DNA of 19,034 nucleotides from Ignavibacteriaceae bacterium (GCA_025449775.1 JANWIS010000024.1:1-19034); one strand, 5' to 3'. Shown: positions 1-8,442, counted from the stretch's first letter. The notes: a model not told the origin generated them from the letters alone. A program made the numbers and translations.

Positions 1-635
1 GCTGCTGATACAGGAATTTGTGCAGGAATTTGCATTCCAAAAGATAAATTGTACATCTGATCGAGTGCCGACAAATCATCGTCAGTATCAAGAGGAGGAT
101 CTTTCATAAACTGATTTCTCACATAATGAATCAGAGAAATTCTTTCTTCAGGAGTAAGAAAATTATAAGTGATCATCGAGCTCCCTTCAATTCCATCTTC
201 GAGAGTTGCATACATATTGCTGATCGTTCTGCCGTTTTTCCATCCATCCGGACTTGTAAAATTACGCGGTGCAGGATTCAAACCAAGCGAAGCTGGTCCT
301 CCCCCAGCTCCCGTTTCATTATGACAGGAAGCACAAATTGTTGTATAAAGTTCCTTCCCCTTCTGAATTATTTCAGGTGATGCAACTTTCATTTTAAAAA
401 TATCAACCGGTGGAACTGTTCTTGCAGGAACAACTGGAAGATCTGCAGTCACAGTCGTATCAGGAATTGCACCCGGAATTTTGTTTATTTGTGTACTGCC
501 CATATTTGCAAGATAGTAAATTCCGATAATAACAATCACAGTTAAAATATATGGATAAAGAAATCCAAATAGAGTTCCGGGGCTGTTCTTCAGCTTGTTC
601 AAATGTTCGTTTATTATTTTTCTAATTTCTTCCAT
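1..635 (-). CDS. Membrane-anchored monoheme cytochrome c (partial, 3' end beyond window)
   Basis: I translated this frame by hand from ATG 635-633; it stays open to the left edge (211 codons seen). The protein has a short basic cytoplasmic N-terminus, one membrane helix at about residues 24-44, a Pro-rich linker (about 50-80) and a class I cytochrome c domain. That domain has the heme site CASCH (101-105) and a probable axial Met in GSSMITY (Met154). It starts 6 nt after the actF stop, so it belongs to the ACIII operon. By family knowledge such anchored cytochromes carry electrons from ACIII to a terminal oxidase; that role is inferred here, because the oxidase genes would lie outside the window. 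The length beyond the edge is unknown. It could also be the N-terminal part of a larger cytochrome-containing subunit. Confident as a c-type cytochrome, less so about its partner. Confidence 0.88.
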   Translation of the reverse strand, partial: MEEIRKIINEHLNKLKNSPGTLFGFLYPYILTVIVIIGIYYLANMGSTQINKIPGAIPDTTVTADLPVVPARTVPPVDIFKMKVASPEIIQKGKELYTTICASCHNETGAGGGPASLGLNPAPRNFTSPDGWKNGRTISNMYATLEDGIEGSSMITYNFLTPEERISLIHYVRNQFMKDPPLDTDDDLSALDQMYNLSFGMQIPAQIPVSA

Positions 636-641
636 TAAATT

Positions 642-1832
642 TTAAAGATGAAATTCAAGACCGCGTTTTAATTTTGGATCACCAATCGGAAGAAGATTTT
701 CTTTCTTCGCTTTCATTTTAAAGATTAACATGAGCACTCCAACAATCGCAATAGGAAAAACCAGGTCAATCCAGCTGAATGAATATCCTTCGGAAAGTTG
801 ATTTGATTCGGGCATGACGAGCCAGAAAAGGTCAAACAAGTGAGCAAACAAAAGCCAGACTGCAATGAACTTTAATCTTTTAGGATTCTTTTTCGCTGGA
901 TGTGCAAGCAATGCAGCATAAGGAACAACAAAATGAATTATTATTAATAAAATTGAAAACACTGCCCAGTTGCCATTCCATTTCTGTAAAAACCAGAATG
1001 ATTCTTCAGGAAGATCGGCATACCAGATAAGCATAAACTGAGAGAATGCGATGTAAGCCCAGAAATTTATAAATGCAAACATCAGTCCGCCGAGACTATA
1101 AAGATGATCGTTAGTTATTGATGGATGCAGATAACCATTTTCTTTCAACAGAACTGTTGCAAGTGTAACTGCTGCTAATGATGCAATTACAGTTCCGGAA
1201 AAGAAATAAACTCCGAAGATTGTTGAGAACCAATGAGGTTCAATGCTCATCAGCCAATCGATTGCAGTGATTGTAATGCTGATTGCAAAAACCGGAATAA
1301 ACACTGCAGACAATTTTATATTCAACTTTGTAAGGTTCTGATCTTTTGTAGTATCTTGTTTTTTTGAATTCCTGATAAAGAAAAAATAAAACAGCGACCA
1401 GATACCAATCAGCACAAAAACTCTTATTATAAAAAATGGTACGTTCAAGTAAGGAGCTTTTCCTTCAAGGATTTCATCTCCGGCTACAGCTTCCTCATGT
1501 GACCAATGAAATAACTCGTGCATATTGAACAGAAGTGGGATTACAAGTATTGCAAGAAATGGAATTGTTGCCGCAAAAAATTCAACTATTCTTCTTATCG
1601 GAACACTCCAAACTGCACCAACTATATATTCAAGAGCAATAAGAAAAAGTGATCCGAGACCGATGCTTATCATAAATGAATAAGCAATCAGGTAATTGAA
1701 GACTGCCCTGTTCTGGTCAGTTATGAAAGCTACAATACCAAATACTAATCCAATAGCAAGTAGTAATACCCCAAGCCTTGTATATCGTGTTGGCAATTCT
1801 TTTTTGTTGTATGTAAGATTTATTTCGGTCAT
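642..1832 (-). CDS. actF: ACIII subunit ActF (quinol:cytochrome c oxidoreductase membrane subunit)
   Basis: This 396-aa polytopic membrane protein has about ten hydrophobic helices and loops such as HELFHWSHEEA (about residues 105-115), matching the ActF subunit of alternative complex III. ActF is the second large membrane subunit, related to the NrfD-like ActC but shorter and more divergent. In characterised ACIII the main quinol site is assigned to ActC; a role for ActF in quinone binding or proton transfer is proposed rather than proven. The start ATG (1832-1830) overlaps the actDE stop as ATGA, which suggests translational coupling. The basic C-terminal tail (KMKAKKENLL) fits a cytoplasmic end. 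Position between actDE and a cytochrome c agrees with the usual act gene order. No frameshift or missing segment is seen. Confidence 0.9.
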   Translation of the reverse strand: MTEINLTYNKKELPTRYTRLGVLLLAIGLVFGIVAFITDQNRAVFNYLIAYSFMISIGLGSLFLIALEYIVGAVWSVPIRRIVEFFAATIPFLAILVIPLLFNMHELFHWSHEEAVAGDEILEGKAPYLNVPFFIIRVFVLIGIWSLFYFFFIRNSKKQDTTKDQNLTKLNIKLSAVFIPVFAISITITAIDWLMSIEPHWFSTIFGVYFFSGTVIASLAAVTLATVLLKENGYLHPSITNDHLYSLGGLMFAFINFWAYIAFSQFMLIWYADLPEESFWFLQKWNGNWAVFSILLIIIHFVVPYAALLAHPAKKNPKRLKFIAVWLLFAHLFDLFWLVMPESNQLSEGYSFSWIDLVFPIAIVGVLMLIFKMKAKKENLLPIGDPKLKRGLEFHL

Positions 1833-2980
1833 TCTATATTAATATTTTTTGCAAATTCAACATCATGCTCATTTGCATTCTTAGCTCTCTGTAGCACTCT
1901 TATATAATTTACAATCGCCCATCTTTCTTCCCTTGAAACCTGTGAAGAGTATGAAGGCATTATGTTTTGTCCATTAGTCATTATGTGATAAATCATTCCA
2001 TCACTGAAATTTCTTGCACGATCAGAATGCAGAGTCGGTGGATTTTGGAATTGACCCCTAAGTCTGCTGTCACCATCACCAAAATCTCCATGACATGGAC
2101 TGCAATAAGTTAAAAATTTTCTCTCGCCTAATTCAAGGATTGCTTTTGTAGATATAGAAGGATTTAATAATACTTCAGTTGGAATTAGTTCACCAAGATA
2201 TGGATATGGAATAAATCCTCTTGCAACTGTTCCTTCGACAGGCATTCTCATTCCACGTTCATCAGCAAAATATTCACTCTTTGATTGAGGAATAATTTTA
2301 TCCTGGTTCATCATCCAGTTAAACGGCTCAATATACATAAGACTGTTGAGTGTTAAATAGGTACCTAATGATACAATAATAGCTGTTGCCGCAAGTACAC
2401 CGAGAAACTTCGGTTCAAAGATTGGATACGTTTCTTTTTCAGGATAGTAGATGACATCAATCGAAACAGGATTTAAACTTTTTAGAAAATCTTTTACTAC
2501 TGTCTCATTGAACTTAGGATCATCAGCCTCAATTACAACACCGTAATGATCACGAGAAACTTTTTTCATATAATCTGTATCGTGCAATGGATGTGAATTC
2601 TCCGGTAAGCCGAAAAAGAATGCAAACATTATTGCAACTGTGGAAGCTGTAGCAAGTATCACCGTCAGTTCAAAAGTTACAGGAATGAAAGCCGGTAATG
2701 AGAAAAATGGTTTACCGCCAATTACCATCGGGTAATCGACAGACATTGTCCACCACATTAATAATAATGCTATTGTGGTTCCTGATAAACCGCAGATCAA
2801 TGTAACGAAACCAAGCTTTGATGGTTTGATGTTCATTGCATTGTCCATACCGTGAATGGGATACGGAGTATTAACATCCCATTTTGTATATCCTGACAAT
2901 GAGGTTTTTTTAGCTGCTGAAATAATTGAATCAGGATCTTTGAATAAAGCCGTTATACCGAAAATCTTTTTCTCAGCCAT
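1829..2980 (-). CDS. actDE: Fused ACIII subunits ActD (DUF3341) and ActE (monoheme cytochrome c)
   Basis: The start is set at ATG 2980-2978 because GGAGG lies 8 nt upstream; the frame stays open to 3049, but that extension has no family-like sequence. The 383-aa product has two parts. Residues 1-180 are ActD-like (DUF3341): soluble N-terminus, a hairpin of two membrane helices (about 56-77 and 101-123), then a soluble segment. Residues 190-383 are ActE-like: a membrane helix (about 191-215) and a cytochrome c domain with CSPCH (293-297) and axial Met341 in NIMPSY. ActD and ActE are usually separate proteins; here the frame is continuous with no stop between them. The topology works, since after two helices ActD ends in the cytoplasm and the third helix carries the heme domain out. 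It overlaps the actC end by 8 nt and the actF start by 4 nt. ActE-type heme receives electrons from the Fe-S/heme relay and passes them on. Confidence 0.92.
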   Translation of the reverse strand: MAEKKIFGITALFKDPDSIISAAKKTSLSGYTKWDVNTPYPIHGMDNAMNIKPSKLGFVTLICGLSGTTIALLLMWWTMSVDYPMVIGGKPFFSLPAFIPVTFELTVILATASTVAIMFAFFFGLPENSHPLHDTDYMKKVSRDHYGVVIEADDPKFNETVVKDFLKSLNPVSIDVIYYPEKETYPIFEPKFLGVLAATAIIVSLGTYLTLNSLMYIEPFNWMMNQDKIIPQSKSEYFADERGMRMPVEGTVARGFIPYPYLGELIPTEVLLNPSISTKAILELGERKFLTYCSPCHGDFGDGDSRLRGQFQNPPTLHSDRARNFSDGMIYHIMTNGQNIMPSYSSQVSREERWAIVNYIRVLQRAKNANEHDVEFAKNINIE

Positions 2981-4349
2981 GATGATTACCTCCATGATGA
3001 GTCGGCTGTGAACCTTCGGCAATAGCTTTAACTTCAGATATAGAAACAACAGGCAAAGTTTTGGTAAATAAAATCACAAGTGTAAAGAACAGACCGAAGC
3101 TTCCTAATAATATTCCTAAATCATAAACTGTTGGGATAAACATTCCCCAGCTTGATGGCAGAAAATCTCTGTGAAGTGAAGTTACTACGATAACAAATCT
3201 CTCGAACCACATTCCTACATTCACTAAAATTACAATCACCATCATTATCGGAATAGATCTTCGGATCTTTTTTACCCAGAACAATTGTGGAATTATTACA
3301 TTACAGCTTACCATTATCCAGTATGCCCAGGCATAAGGACCAAAAACTCTGTTAATGAAGACAAACTGTTCAAACTGAACCCCGCTGTACCAAGCTATAA
3401 AAAATTCTGTTGCATAAGCATATCCAACCATCATTCCAGTTGCGAGAATAACTTTATTCATTTTCTCGAGGTGATCCATCGTAATAATATTCTGAAGATC
3501 GAAAATTTTTCTTACGATGACAAGAACAGTTACAACCATTGCGAAGCCAGAAAAAATTGCACCTGCTACAAAGTACGGTGGAAAGATTGTTGTGTGCCAT
3601 CCGGGCAGAATTGAAACGGCAAAATCAAAGCTCACAATTGTATGAACTGAAAGAACAAGCGGTGTTGCAAAACCTGCAAGAATTACGTACGCTTTTTCAT
3701 AATGCTGCCAGTGCCTGTTTGAATGTCTCCAGCCAAGACTGAAGATTGAATAAATTGTCTTTTTAATTTTTGAAGTTGTGCGGTCTCTGAGAATTGCAAA
3801 GTCCGGTATCAATCCTGTATACCAAAAAATTAGAGAGACAGATAAGTAAACAGAAACAGCAAATACATCCCAGATTATAGGTGAAGTGAAGTTAATCCAT
3901 AAACCGTGCTGATTTGGATAAGGAAGAAGATAACCTGCAAGCCATGGTCTTCCTGTATGAATTACTGGAAAAATTCCTGCACACATCACAGCAAATATTG
4001 TCATCGCTTCAGAAAATCTTGCGATACCTGTTCGCCATCTCTGCCTTAAAAGAAAAAGTATTGCAGAGATCAATGTTCCCGCATGACCGATACCAACCCA
4101 GAACACAAAATTTGTTATACCAAAACCCCAACCAACCGGCTGGTTGTTTCCCCACATTCCAATGCCATAAAGAAATGTAATTGTCAAACAAAAAGCACCA
4201 ATGAGTAATGCACCGGTAGATAAAGTTATTGCAATAAAAAATTTCTTATCAGGTTTTGTATCGAGCGGTTGTGCTACAAGCTCTTCAATCTCTGCAAGAG
4301 ATAACCTTCCGTGTATTGAAGGAGCTTCTATTGAATAATCAGTGCTCAC
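2973..4349 (-). CDS. actC: ACIII subunit ActC (NrfD-like quinol-oxidising membrane subunit)
   Basis: This is a 458-aa NrfD/PsrC-family membrane protein with about ten helices beginning near residue 36. The block GWGFGITNFVFWVGIGHAG (about 73-91) and HTGRPW (131-136) are typical of ActC. In known ACIII structures ActC sits in the membrane below ActB, binds quinol near the Fe-S chain and is proposed to move protons. The start is GTG 4349-4347, which overlaps the actB TAG stop by one base; no closer ATG suits the conserved N-terminus. The C-terminus is His/Gly-rich (QPTHHGGNHHG) and overlaps the actDE start by 8 nt. The length is as expected for the family and no break is seen. Confidence 0.93.
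   Translation of the reverse strand: MSTDYSIEAPSIHGRLSLAEIEELVAQPLDTKPDKKFFIAITLSTGALLIGAFCLTITFLYGIGMWGNNQPVGWGFGITNFVFWVGIGHAGTLISAILFLLRQRWRTGIARFSEAMTIFAVMCAGIFPVIHTGRPWLAGYLLPYPNQHGLWINFTSPIIWDVFAVSVYLSVSLIFWYTGLIPDFAILRDRTTSKIKKTIYSIFSLGWRHSNRHWQHYEKAYVILAGFATPLVLSVHTIVSFDFAVSILPGWHTTIFPPYFVAGAIFSGFAMVVTVLVIVRKIFDLQNIITMDHLEKMNKVILATGMMVGYAYATEFFIAWYSGVQFEQFVFINRVFGPYAWAYWIMVSCNVIIPQLFWVKKIRRSIPIMMVIVILVNVGMWFERFVIVVTSLHRDFLPSSWGMFIPTVYDLGILLGSFGLFFTLVILFTKTLPVVSISEVKAIAEGSQPTHHGGNHHG
2989..2993 (-). promoter_or_regulatory. Ribosome binding site deciding the actDE start
   Basis: GGAGG on the minus strand, 8 nt before ATG 2980-2978. It is inside the last codons of actC, so translation of actDE is probably coupled to actC. 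It supports the 383-aa product over the longer open frame that begins at 3049. Confidence 0.75.
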
Positions 4350-7300
4350 TATGCTTTCTCCGTACTGGTATTTCTAAGTCGTGCAATGTAAGTGACATTC
4401 GGTCTCACATTTAATTCTTCGAGAACATAATAACCGAGTTCATTATTTCTGTATGAATAAAATTCTTCATCTTTATTATTTATATCACCGAACTGAATTG
4501 CATTTGTGATACAAGCTTCCTGGCACGCTGTTTTAACATCCGACCCTTTTAAATCTCTTTTCTCTCTTGTAGCATCAGAACGCGCTTCACTAATCCTCTG
4601 AATACAAAATGTACATTTTTCCATTACACCGCGAGATCGAACTGTAACTTCAGGATTATGAAGCAGTGCAAATACTGGTGATTCCTGGTAACTGTCTTTA
4701 AAATGATCTCGGAAATTGAAATAGTTAAATCGTCTTACTTTATAAGGACAATTGTTTGAACAATATCTTGTTCCAACACACCTGTTGTAAACCATCTGGT
4801 TTAAACCTTCGGAACTATGGGTTGTTGCAACAACAGGACAAACATTTTCACAAGGCGCATGGTCGCAATGCTGACAAACCATTACCTGATTGCTTACTTT
4901 TGGATCCTCAGGTGTACCTGAATAATATCTGTCAATTCTTATCCAGTGCATTTCCCTGCCTTTATCGGTTTGTTCTTTACCAACTACAGGAATATTATTC
5001 TCTACATTGCATGCGATTACACATTCACTGCATCCAAGACATTTGTTCATATCGATTGACATTCCCCATTTGAGACCAGTATAAGTGATATCCGGATTTA
5101 CACTTTCAGGTTCGTGCTTTTTATCGGTACGGTAGAAATCAGGATTCTTCAAATATTGTTCAACAGTTCCTTCTCTTATAATTCCTCTTTTATTTGGAAG
5201 ATCGGCAGTCAGTCCTTCATTGAATGCATAAACTGTCTGTGCAGTAACAAGTTTATATTCTCCTTCAACTTTTTTCAGTTGAACATCTGTATATAGCCAT
5301 GGAGATAATCCACCCGATGTTTTAAGCAAATCAGTTGCATCAAAACCGATAACAGTTCCTACTGTTACGCCATTTCTTCTTCCGTATCCGCTTTCAATAG
5401 TAATAAAATTATCAGAGGAGCCGGGCTGGATAAAAACAGGGATCTTTAAAGAATTTTTTCCATTTGAAATTTCAACAAGGTCATTACTCTTTAATCCAAG
5501 TTCATTTGCTGTTGTAGGCGAAATGCTGGCACAATTATCCCAAACAATTTTTGTAACAGGATGTGGTAATTCCTGAAGCCATCCGTTGTTTGCAAATCTG
5601 CCGTCACCAAGTGCATAACTTTCTTTTATTTGTAAAGTGAAATTCTTTGAAATTGGAGCAGGACGGATATGATCAGAGCTTTCAAAATTAAATGAATCTG
5701 GTAATGAAATTTTATCGTTGCTGTAAACAACACCATCGTGAAGCGAATTGTACCAGAATCGTTTAAACTCTAATCTGCTGTTAAGAGAAGAATAAATATT
5801 TTTCTCCCAGTTGTTCATCAAATATTGATGATAAGATGATTCCGAGTAGGAAGCAGAATTTCCTGAAATCCAGGTTAAGAAAATATTTTCCGTTTGTCTT
5901 GAATCATAAAGCGGAGAAATCACCGGCTGTTGAAGAGAGTAAAATCCTGTTCGTGTTTTTGCATCTCCCCAGCTTTCCAACTGGTTATTGATTGGAAGAA
6001 CATAATTCGAAAGTTCTGATGTTTCATTTTCCAGTTCGACCAAGCTTATTACATTTTTAACTTTTTTTAATGCTTCTGAATATCCTAAATCATGAGAAAG
6101 ATGATAGACAGGATTAGAATTTATATGGATTGCCACTGCAACTTTTCCTGAATTCATACTGGAAATTAATTTTTCAAAATCTGAAGTAGAAGACAATGGA
6201 ATCATAGATACAGGCACAGAATCCGAATTATAGAGAATATTATTTCCAAGTGAGTGATTCAGAAGATTTACAGCAATATGAACATCTTCAGGAAGATGAC
6301 TTCCTGCATAAACGATTGATTTGCCTCTGTTTCTCCAAAGATCAGAAACTAACGAAGCCAATTCCTGTTTATCAAGCTTGTTTTCATTTGCAAATTTTTC
6401 TAAAGTCAAACCACCGCTTGAAATTGGAATATTCGCTCCTTTTTTGTTCAGAGCATCAATTAGACTTAACAGAAAATTTAAATGAAGATCGGATCTTAAT
6501 CTCATCCTGTAATCTGCGTTCATTCCGGTGATAGTAAGATTTCCTTCAACAACGTATAAACGATTAAACTTTTTATTTACAACATCTCTGCCTTCAGCAA
6601 ACAGTCTTGCATTTTCAACAAGGTTGTGGGATTCACCAAGAAAATCACCATCAAGAGATAAAATAATTTTTGCATCATTCCATTTTATTGCAGGAAATTC
6701 TCCGGCACCATTTGCTTCGTTTGCAGGATAACATTTTTTCCATGCTGAATTTCTTGCAGAATTATCAAATACTTCATAAGAATAAATTTTAGAAGTCGGA
6801 TACTTTGATACAAATTCATCCAGAATTTTCTTTGTTGTTGGCGAGATTATTTTGTGAGTGACGATTGCAATTTCCTTATCACCGATATTCATCAAGTCAA
6901 CAATTATTTCATCGTTTGCAGATTTCCAGTTGTATTCAAAAAATCTACCTTCATTTTTCTTCTTTGGATTCTTCAATCTGTCGGGATCATATAGATTCAT
7001 AATACTGGCATGACCTTGTGCACAAATTTTTCCTTTGGTTACAGGATGGTCAGGATTACCATCTAATTTTATTGGTCTTCCTTCTCTTGTTTTAATTAAC
7101 AATCCACAAGCATCTGCGCAACAAGTGCATGTTGAAGCGTAATAGTTTGCTTTACCCGGAGTGATTTCTTCAGGCATTTTGTTGTAAGGAATTATTTCGC
7201 CTTTATCTCTGTAATCAGAACAAGCTGTTCCGGCAAGTGCTGCTGATGCACCTAATAAAGCAAGAAATTTTCTACGGGAGAATGATGACATTCCGGATGA

Positions 7301-7435
7301 ATCAAAATTTTCTGTAACTCCTTCTTTAAATTCATCTTCGTGAGTTTTAAGAAAATCAGGACTCTTGTAAAACTCCTCAAATGACTGCCAGTAATTCGGG
7401 TCAGGATTATTCAATATGTTCTGATCTTCAGCCAT
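4349..7435 (-). CDS. actB: ACIII subunit ActB (extended-Tat, Mo-oxidoreductase-like domain fused to Fe-S domain)
   Basis: The start is ATG 7435-7433 (1028 aa), preceded by an AGGAAAGAAGA-like ribosome site; the frame is open up to 7468. The N-terminus has the extended form seen in Tat-exported ActB proteins (YWQSFEEF, residues 15-22), then the twin-arginine segment SRRKFLALLG (53-62) and a hydrophobic stretch. A molybdopterin-oxidoreductase-like domain (about 90-740) follows, with an intact C-x2-C-x3-C-x27-C motif (Cys103, 106, 110, 138). The C-terminal ferredoxin-like domain carries CLGCSECVIAC, CQHCDHAPCENVCP, CVGTRYCSNNCP and CTFC...CQEAC, enough for four clusters. Known ActB proteins bind no molybdenum cofactor and use the C-terminal clusters to move electrons from ActC to the hemes. 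B1 and B2 parts are separate genes in some species and fused here. It overlaps the upstream 57-aa gene by 8 nt. Confidence 0.94.
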   Translation of the reverse strand: MAEDQNILNNPDPNYWQSFEEFYKSPDFLKTHEDEFKEGVTENFDSSGMSSFSRRKFLALLGASAALAGTACSDYRDKGEIIPYNKMPEEITPGKANYYASTCTCCADACGLLIKTREGRPIKLDGNPDHPVTKGKICAQGHASIMNLYDPDRLKNPKKKNEGRFFEYNWKSANDEIIVDLMNIGDKEIAIVTHKIISPTTKKILDEFVSKYPTSKIYSYEVFDNSARNSAWKKCYPANEANGAGEFPAIKWNDAKIILSLDGDFLGESHNLVENARLFAEGRDVVNKKFNRLYVVEGNLTITGMNADYRMRLRSDLHLNFLLSLIDALNKKGANIPISSGGLTLEKFANENKLDKQELASLVSDLWRNRGKSIVYAGSHLPEDVHIAVNLLNHSLGNNILYNSDSVPVSMIPLSSTSDFEKLISSMNSGKVAVAIHINSNPVYHLSHDLGYSEALKKVKNVISLVELENETSELSNYVLPINNQLESWGDAKTRTGFYSLQQPVISPLYDSRQTENIFLTWISGNSASYSESSYHQYLMNNWEKNIYSSLNSRLEFKRFWYNSLHDGVVYSNDKISLPDSFNFESSDHIRPAPISKNFTLQIKESYALGDGRFANNGWLQELPHPVTKIVWDNCASISPTTANELGLKSNDLVEISNGKNSLKIPVFIQPGSSDNFITIESGYGRRNGVTVGTVIGFDATDLLKTSGGLSPWLYTDVQLKKVEGEYKLVTAQTVYAFNEGLTADLPNKRGIIREGTVEQYLKNPDFYRTDKKHEPESVNPDITYTGLKWGMSIDMNKCLGCSECVIACNVENNIPVVGKEQTDKGREMHWIRIDRYYSGTPEDPKVSNQVMVCQHCDHAPCENVCPVVATTHSSEGLNQMVYNRCVGTRYCSNNCPYKVRRFNYFNFRDHFKDSYQESPVFALLHNPEVTVRSRGVMEKCTFCIQRISEARSDATREKRDLKGSDVKTACQEACITNAIQFGDINNKDEEFYSYRNNELGYYVLEELNVRPNVTYIARLRNTSTEKA

Positions 7436-7601
7436 TCTTCTTTCCTGGTTTATCCCTTTTAACTGCATCGGGATTCAGCTTTACATTCATTTTATCAGCC
7501 TGATTTTTACTATCCCGAAACAATCTCAAAGGATTAGATTTAAGAATTGCAATCCCGGCAATCCCGGTAGAAAACAATGCAAAGAATTTTTTTCTGTTCA
7601 T
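7428..7601 (-). CDS. Small Tat-like or single-helix protein inside the ACIII operon
   Basis: This 57-aa protein starts at ATG 7601-7599, 11 nt after actA; an upstream in-frame TTG at 7625 is possible but would overlap actA. Its stop overlaps the actB start (ATGGCTGA, 8 nt), so it is embedded in the operon. It begins MNRKKFFALF, followed by a hydrophobic stretch (about 7-22). This resembles a Tat signal with RK in place of RR, or an uncleaved membrane anchor. The rest is basic and polar and ends VKLNPDAVKRDKPGKKNG. I do not recognise a family. Possible roles are a small ACIII subunit, an assembly factor, or a remnant of a Tat-exported Fe-S protein. Its tight placement between actA and actB favours a link to ACIII. 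Confidence 0.72.
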   Translation of the reverse strand: MNRKKFFALFSTGIAGIAILKSNPLRLFRDSKNQADKMNVKLNPDAVKRDKPGKKNG

Positions 7602-7612
7602 ATTAAAATTGT

Positions 7613-8182
7613 TTACCTGTGACAAGCCCAGCAGTTTTCCGGACCATCTTTAACTTTTTCAAGATAAGGCAGTCTGTTGTGAGCATCTCTATGACAGTTT
7701 AAACAGCTGTTCATAGTAAACGACTGCATCTGCCCGACTTTTTCCATTTGTTTTATTTCTCCATGACACGAAACACAATCAATTCCCTTATTCACGTGAA
7801 CACTGTGATTGAAGTACGCAAAGTCAGGAACTTTGTGTATTCGTTTCCATTGGAGAGGTTTATTTTCAACATAATATTCAGTCAGCTTTATTATTTCCGG
7901 ACGATCTTTTCTTGCTACTGTATGACAATTCATACAAGTTGAAACAGCCGGGACAATTGCGTGATGCGATTTTTCAACACCGATATGACAATACTGGCAA
8001 TCAATTTTCATATCACCGGCATGCAGCCTGTGAGAATAATTTATCGGCTGATCAGGAGTGTAGCCGACACCGTCTCTTTCTGCACTTGAAGCAAAATAAG
8101 TAAGTGCAAAAGCTGCAATAGCCACAAAAATTGTAACTGGTAATCTATTCCTTAGTATGTAATCCAGATAGGATTTTTTCAT
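7613..8182 (-). CDS. actA: ACIII subunit ActA (pentaheme cytochrome c)
   Basis: This 189-aa protein has an N-terminal membrane helix (about residues 15-32) and five heme-binding CxxCH motifs: CQYCH (62-66), CMNCH (83-87), CVSCH (136-140), CLNCH (160-164) and CWACH (184-188). Spare histidines (for example His51, His73, His126, His129) could be the second axial ligands. Five hemes on a protein of this size, followed by actB and actC, identify it as ActA. In ACIII it is membrane-anchored on the outer face and wires the ActB clusters and ActE heme to the external acceptor. It is the first gene of the operon; the ATG (8182-8180) has AGG 6 nt upstream, and 260 bp of noncoding DNA precede it. Confidence 0.93.
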   Translation of the reverse strand: MKKSYLDYILRNRLPVTIFVAIAAFALTYFASSAERDGVGYTPDQPINYSHRLHAGDMKIDCQYCHIGVEKSHHAIVPAVSTCMNCHTVARKDRPEIIKLTEYYVENKPLQWKRIHKVPDFAYFNHSVHVNKGIDCVSCHGEIKQMEKVGQMQSFTMNSCLNCHRDAHNRLPYLEKVKDGPENCWACHR

Positions 8183-8307
8183 ATTCTACCTGTTATAAAT
8201 CCGGCAGAATAATTTGCGGAATGTTGTTTTAAGGCTGTTAAAAAGTATCCTGTAACCAAGATTTATAATCTGTTCCGTAATTTGTTATGAAAATAAAGTG
8301 TGGAGTC

Positions 8308-8336
8308 CAAATTTACAGCAAATAATTGTTCGACAA
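8308..8336 (-). promoter_or_regulatory. Candidate Bacteroidota-type promoter for the ACIII operon
   Basis: On the minus strand TTG (8334-8336) is followed after 18 nt by TAAATTTG (8308-8315), which fits the Bacteroidetes -7 consensus TAnnTTTG. Transcription would start near 8300 and leave a leader of roughly 115 nt before actA. That leader contains a short inverted repeat AGATT-TAT-AATCT (8259-8271). The match may be chance in AT-rich DNA. Confidence 0.3.
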
Positions 8337-8442
8337 CTCTTAAAATTTTGGTGTGTAAAAATCTTAATTTTATTTATGGAATGCAAATGAGGAAAGATTA
8401 ATCTTGCAATATTGTAATCAATTATAGGAATTAGGTAATTAG

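Noticed and set aside
126..380. Plus-strand open frame of 84 codons
   Set aside because: It lies opposite the membrane-anchored cytochrome c gene, which has a clear CASCH motif and fits the operon. All other plus-strand frames in the window are likewise antisense to well-supported genes.
2981..3049. Upstream extension of the actDE frame
   Set aside because: A good GGAGG lies 8 nt before ATG 2980, and the extra residues do not resemble ActD N-termini.
7602..7625. TTG start extending the 57-aa ACIII-operon protein into actA
   Set aside because: The internal ATG at 7601 directly precedes the basic and hydrophobic segment and avoids the overlap with actA.
8394..8405. Perfect palindrome AAGATTAATCTT as a terminator after the zinc-ribbon gene
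   Set aside because: It is AT-rich, lacks a loop and is not followed by a clear U-run; 12-bp palindromes of this composition arise often by chance in AT-rich DNA.
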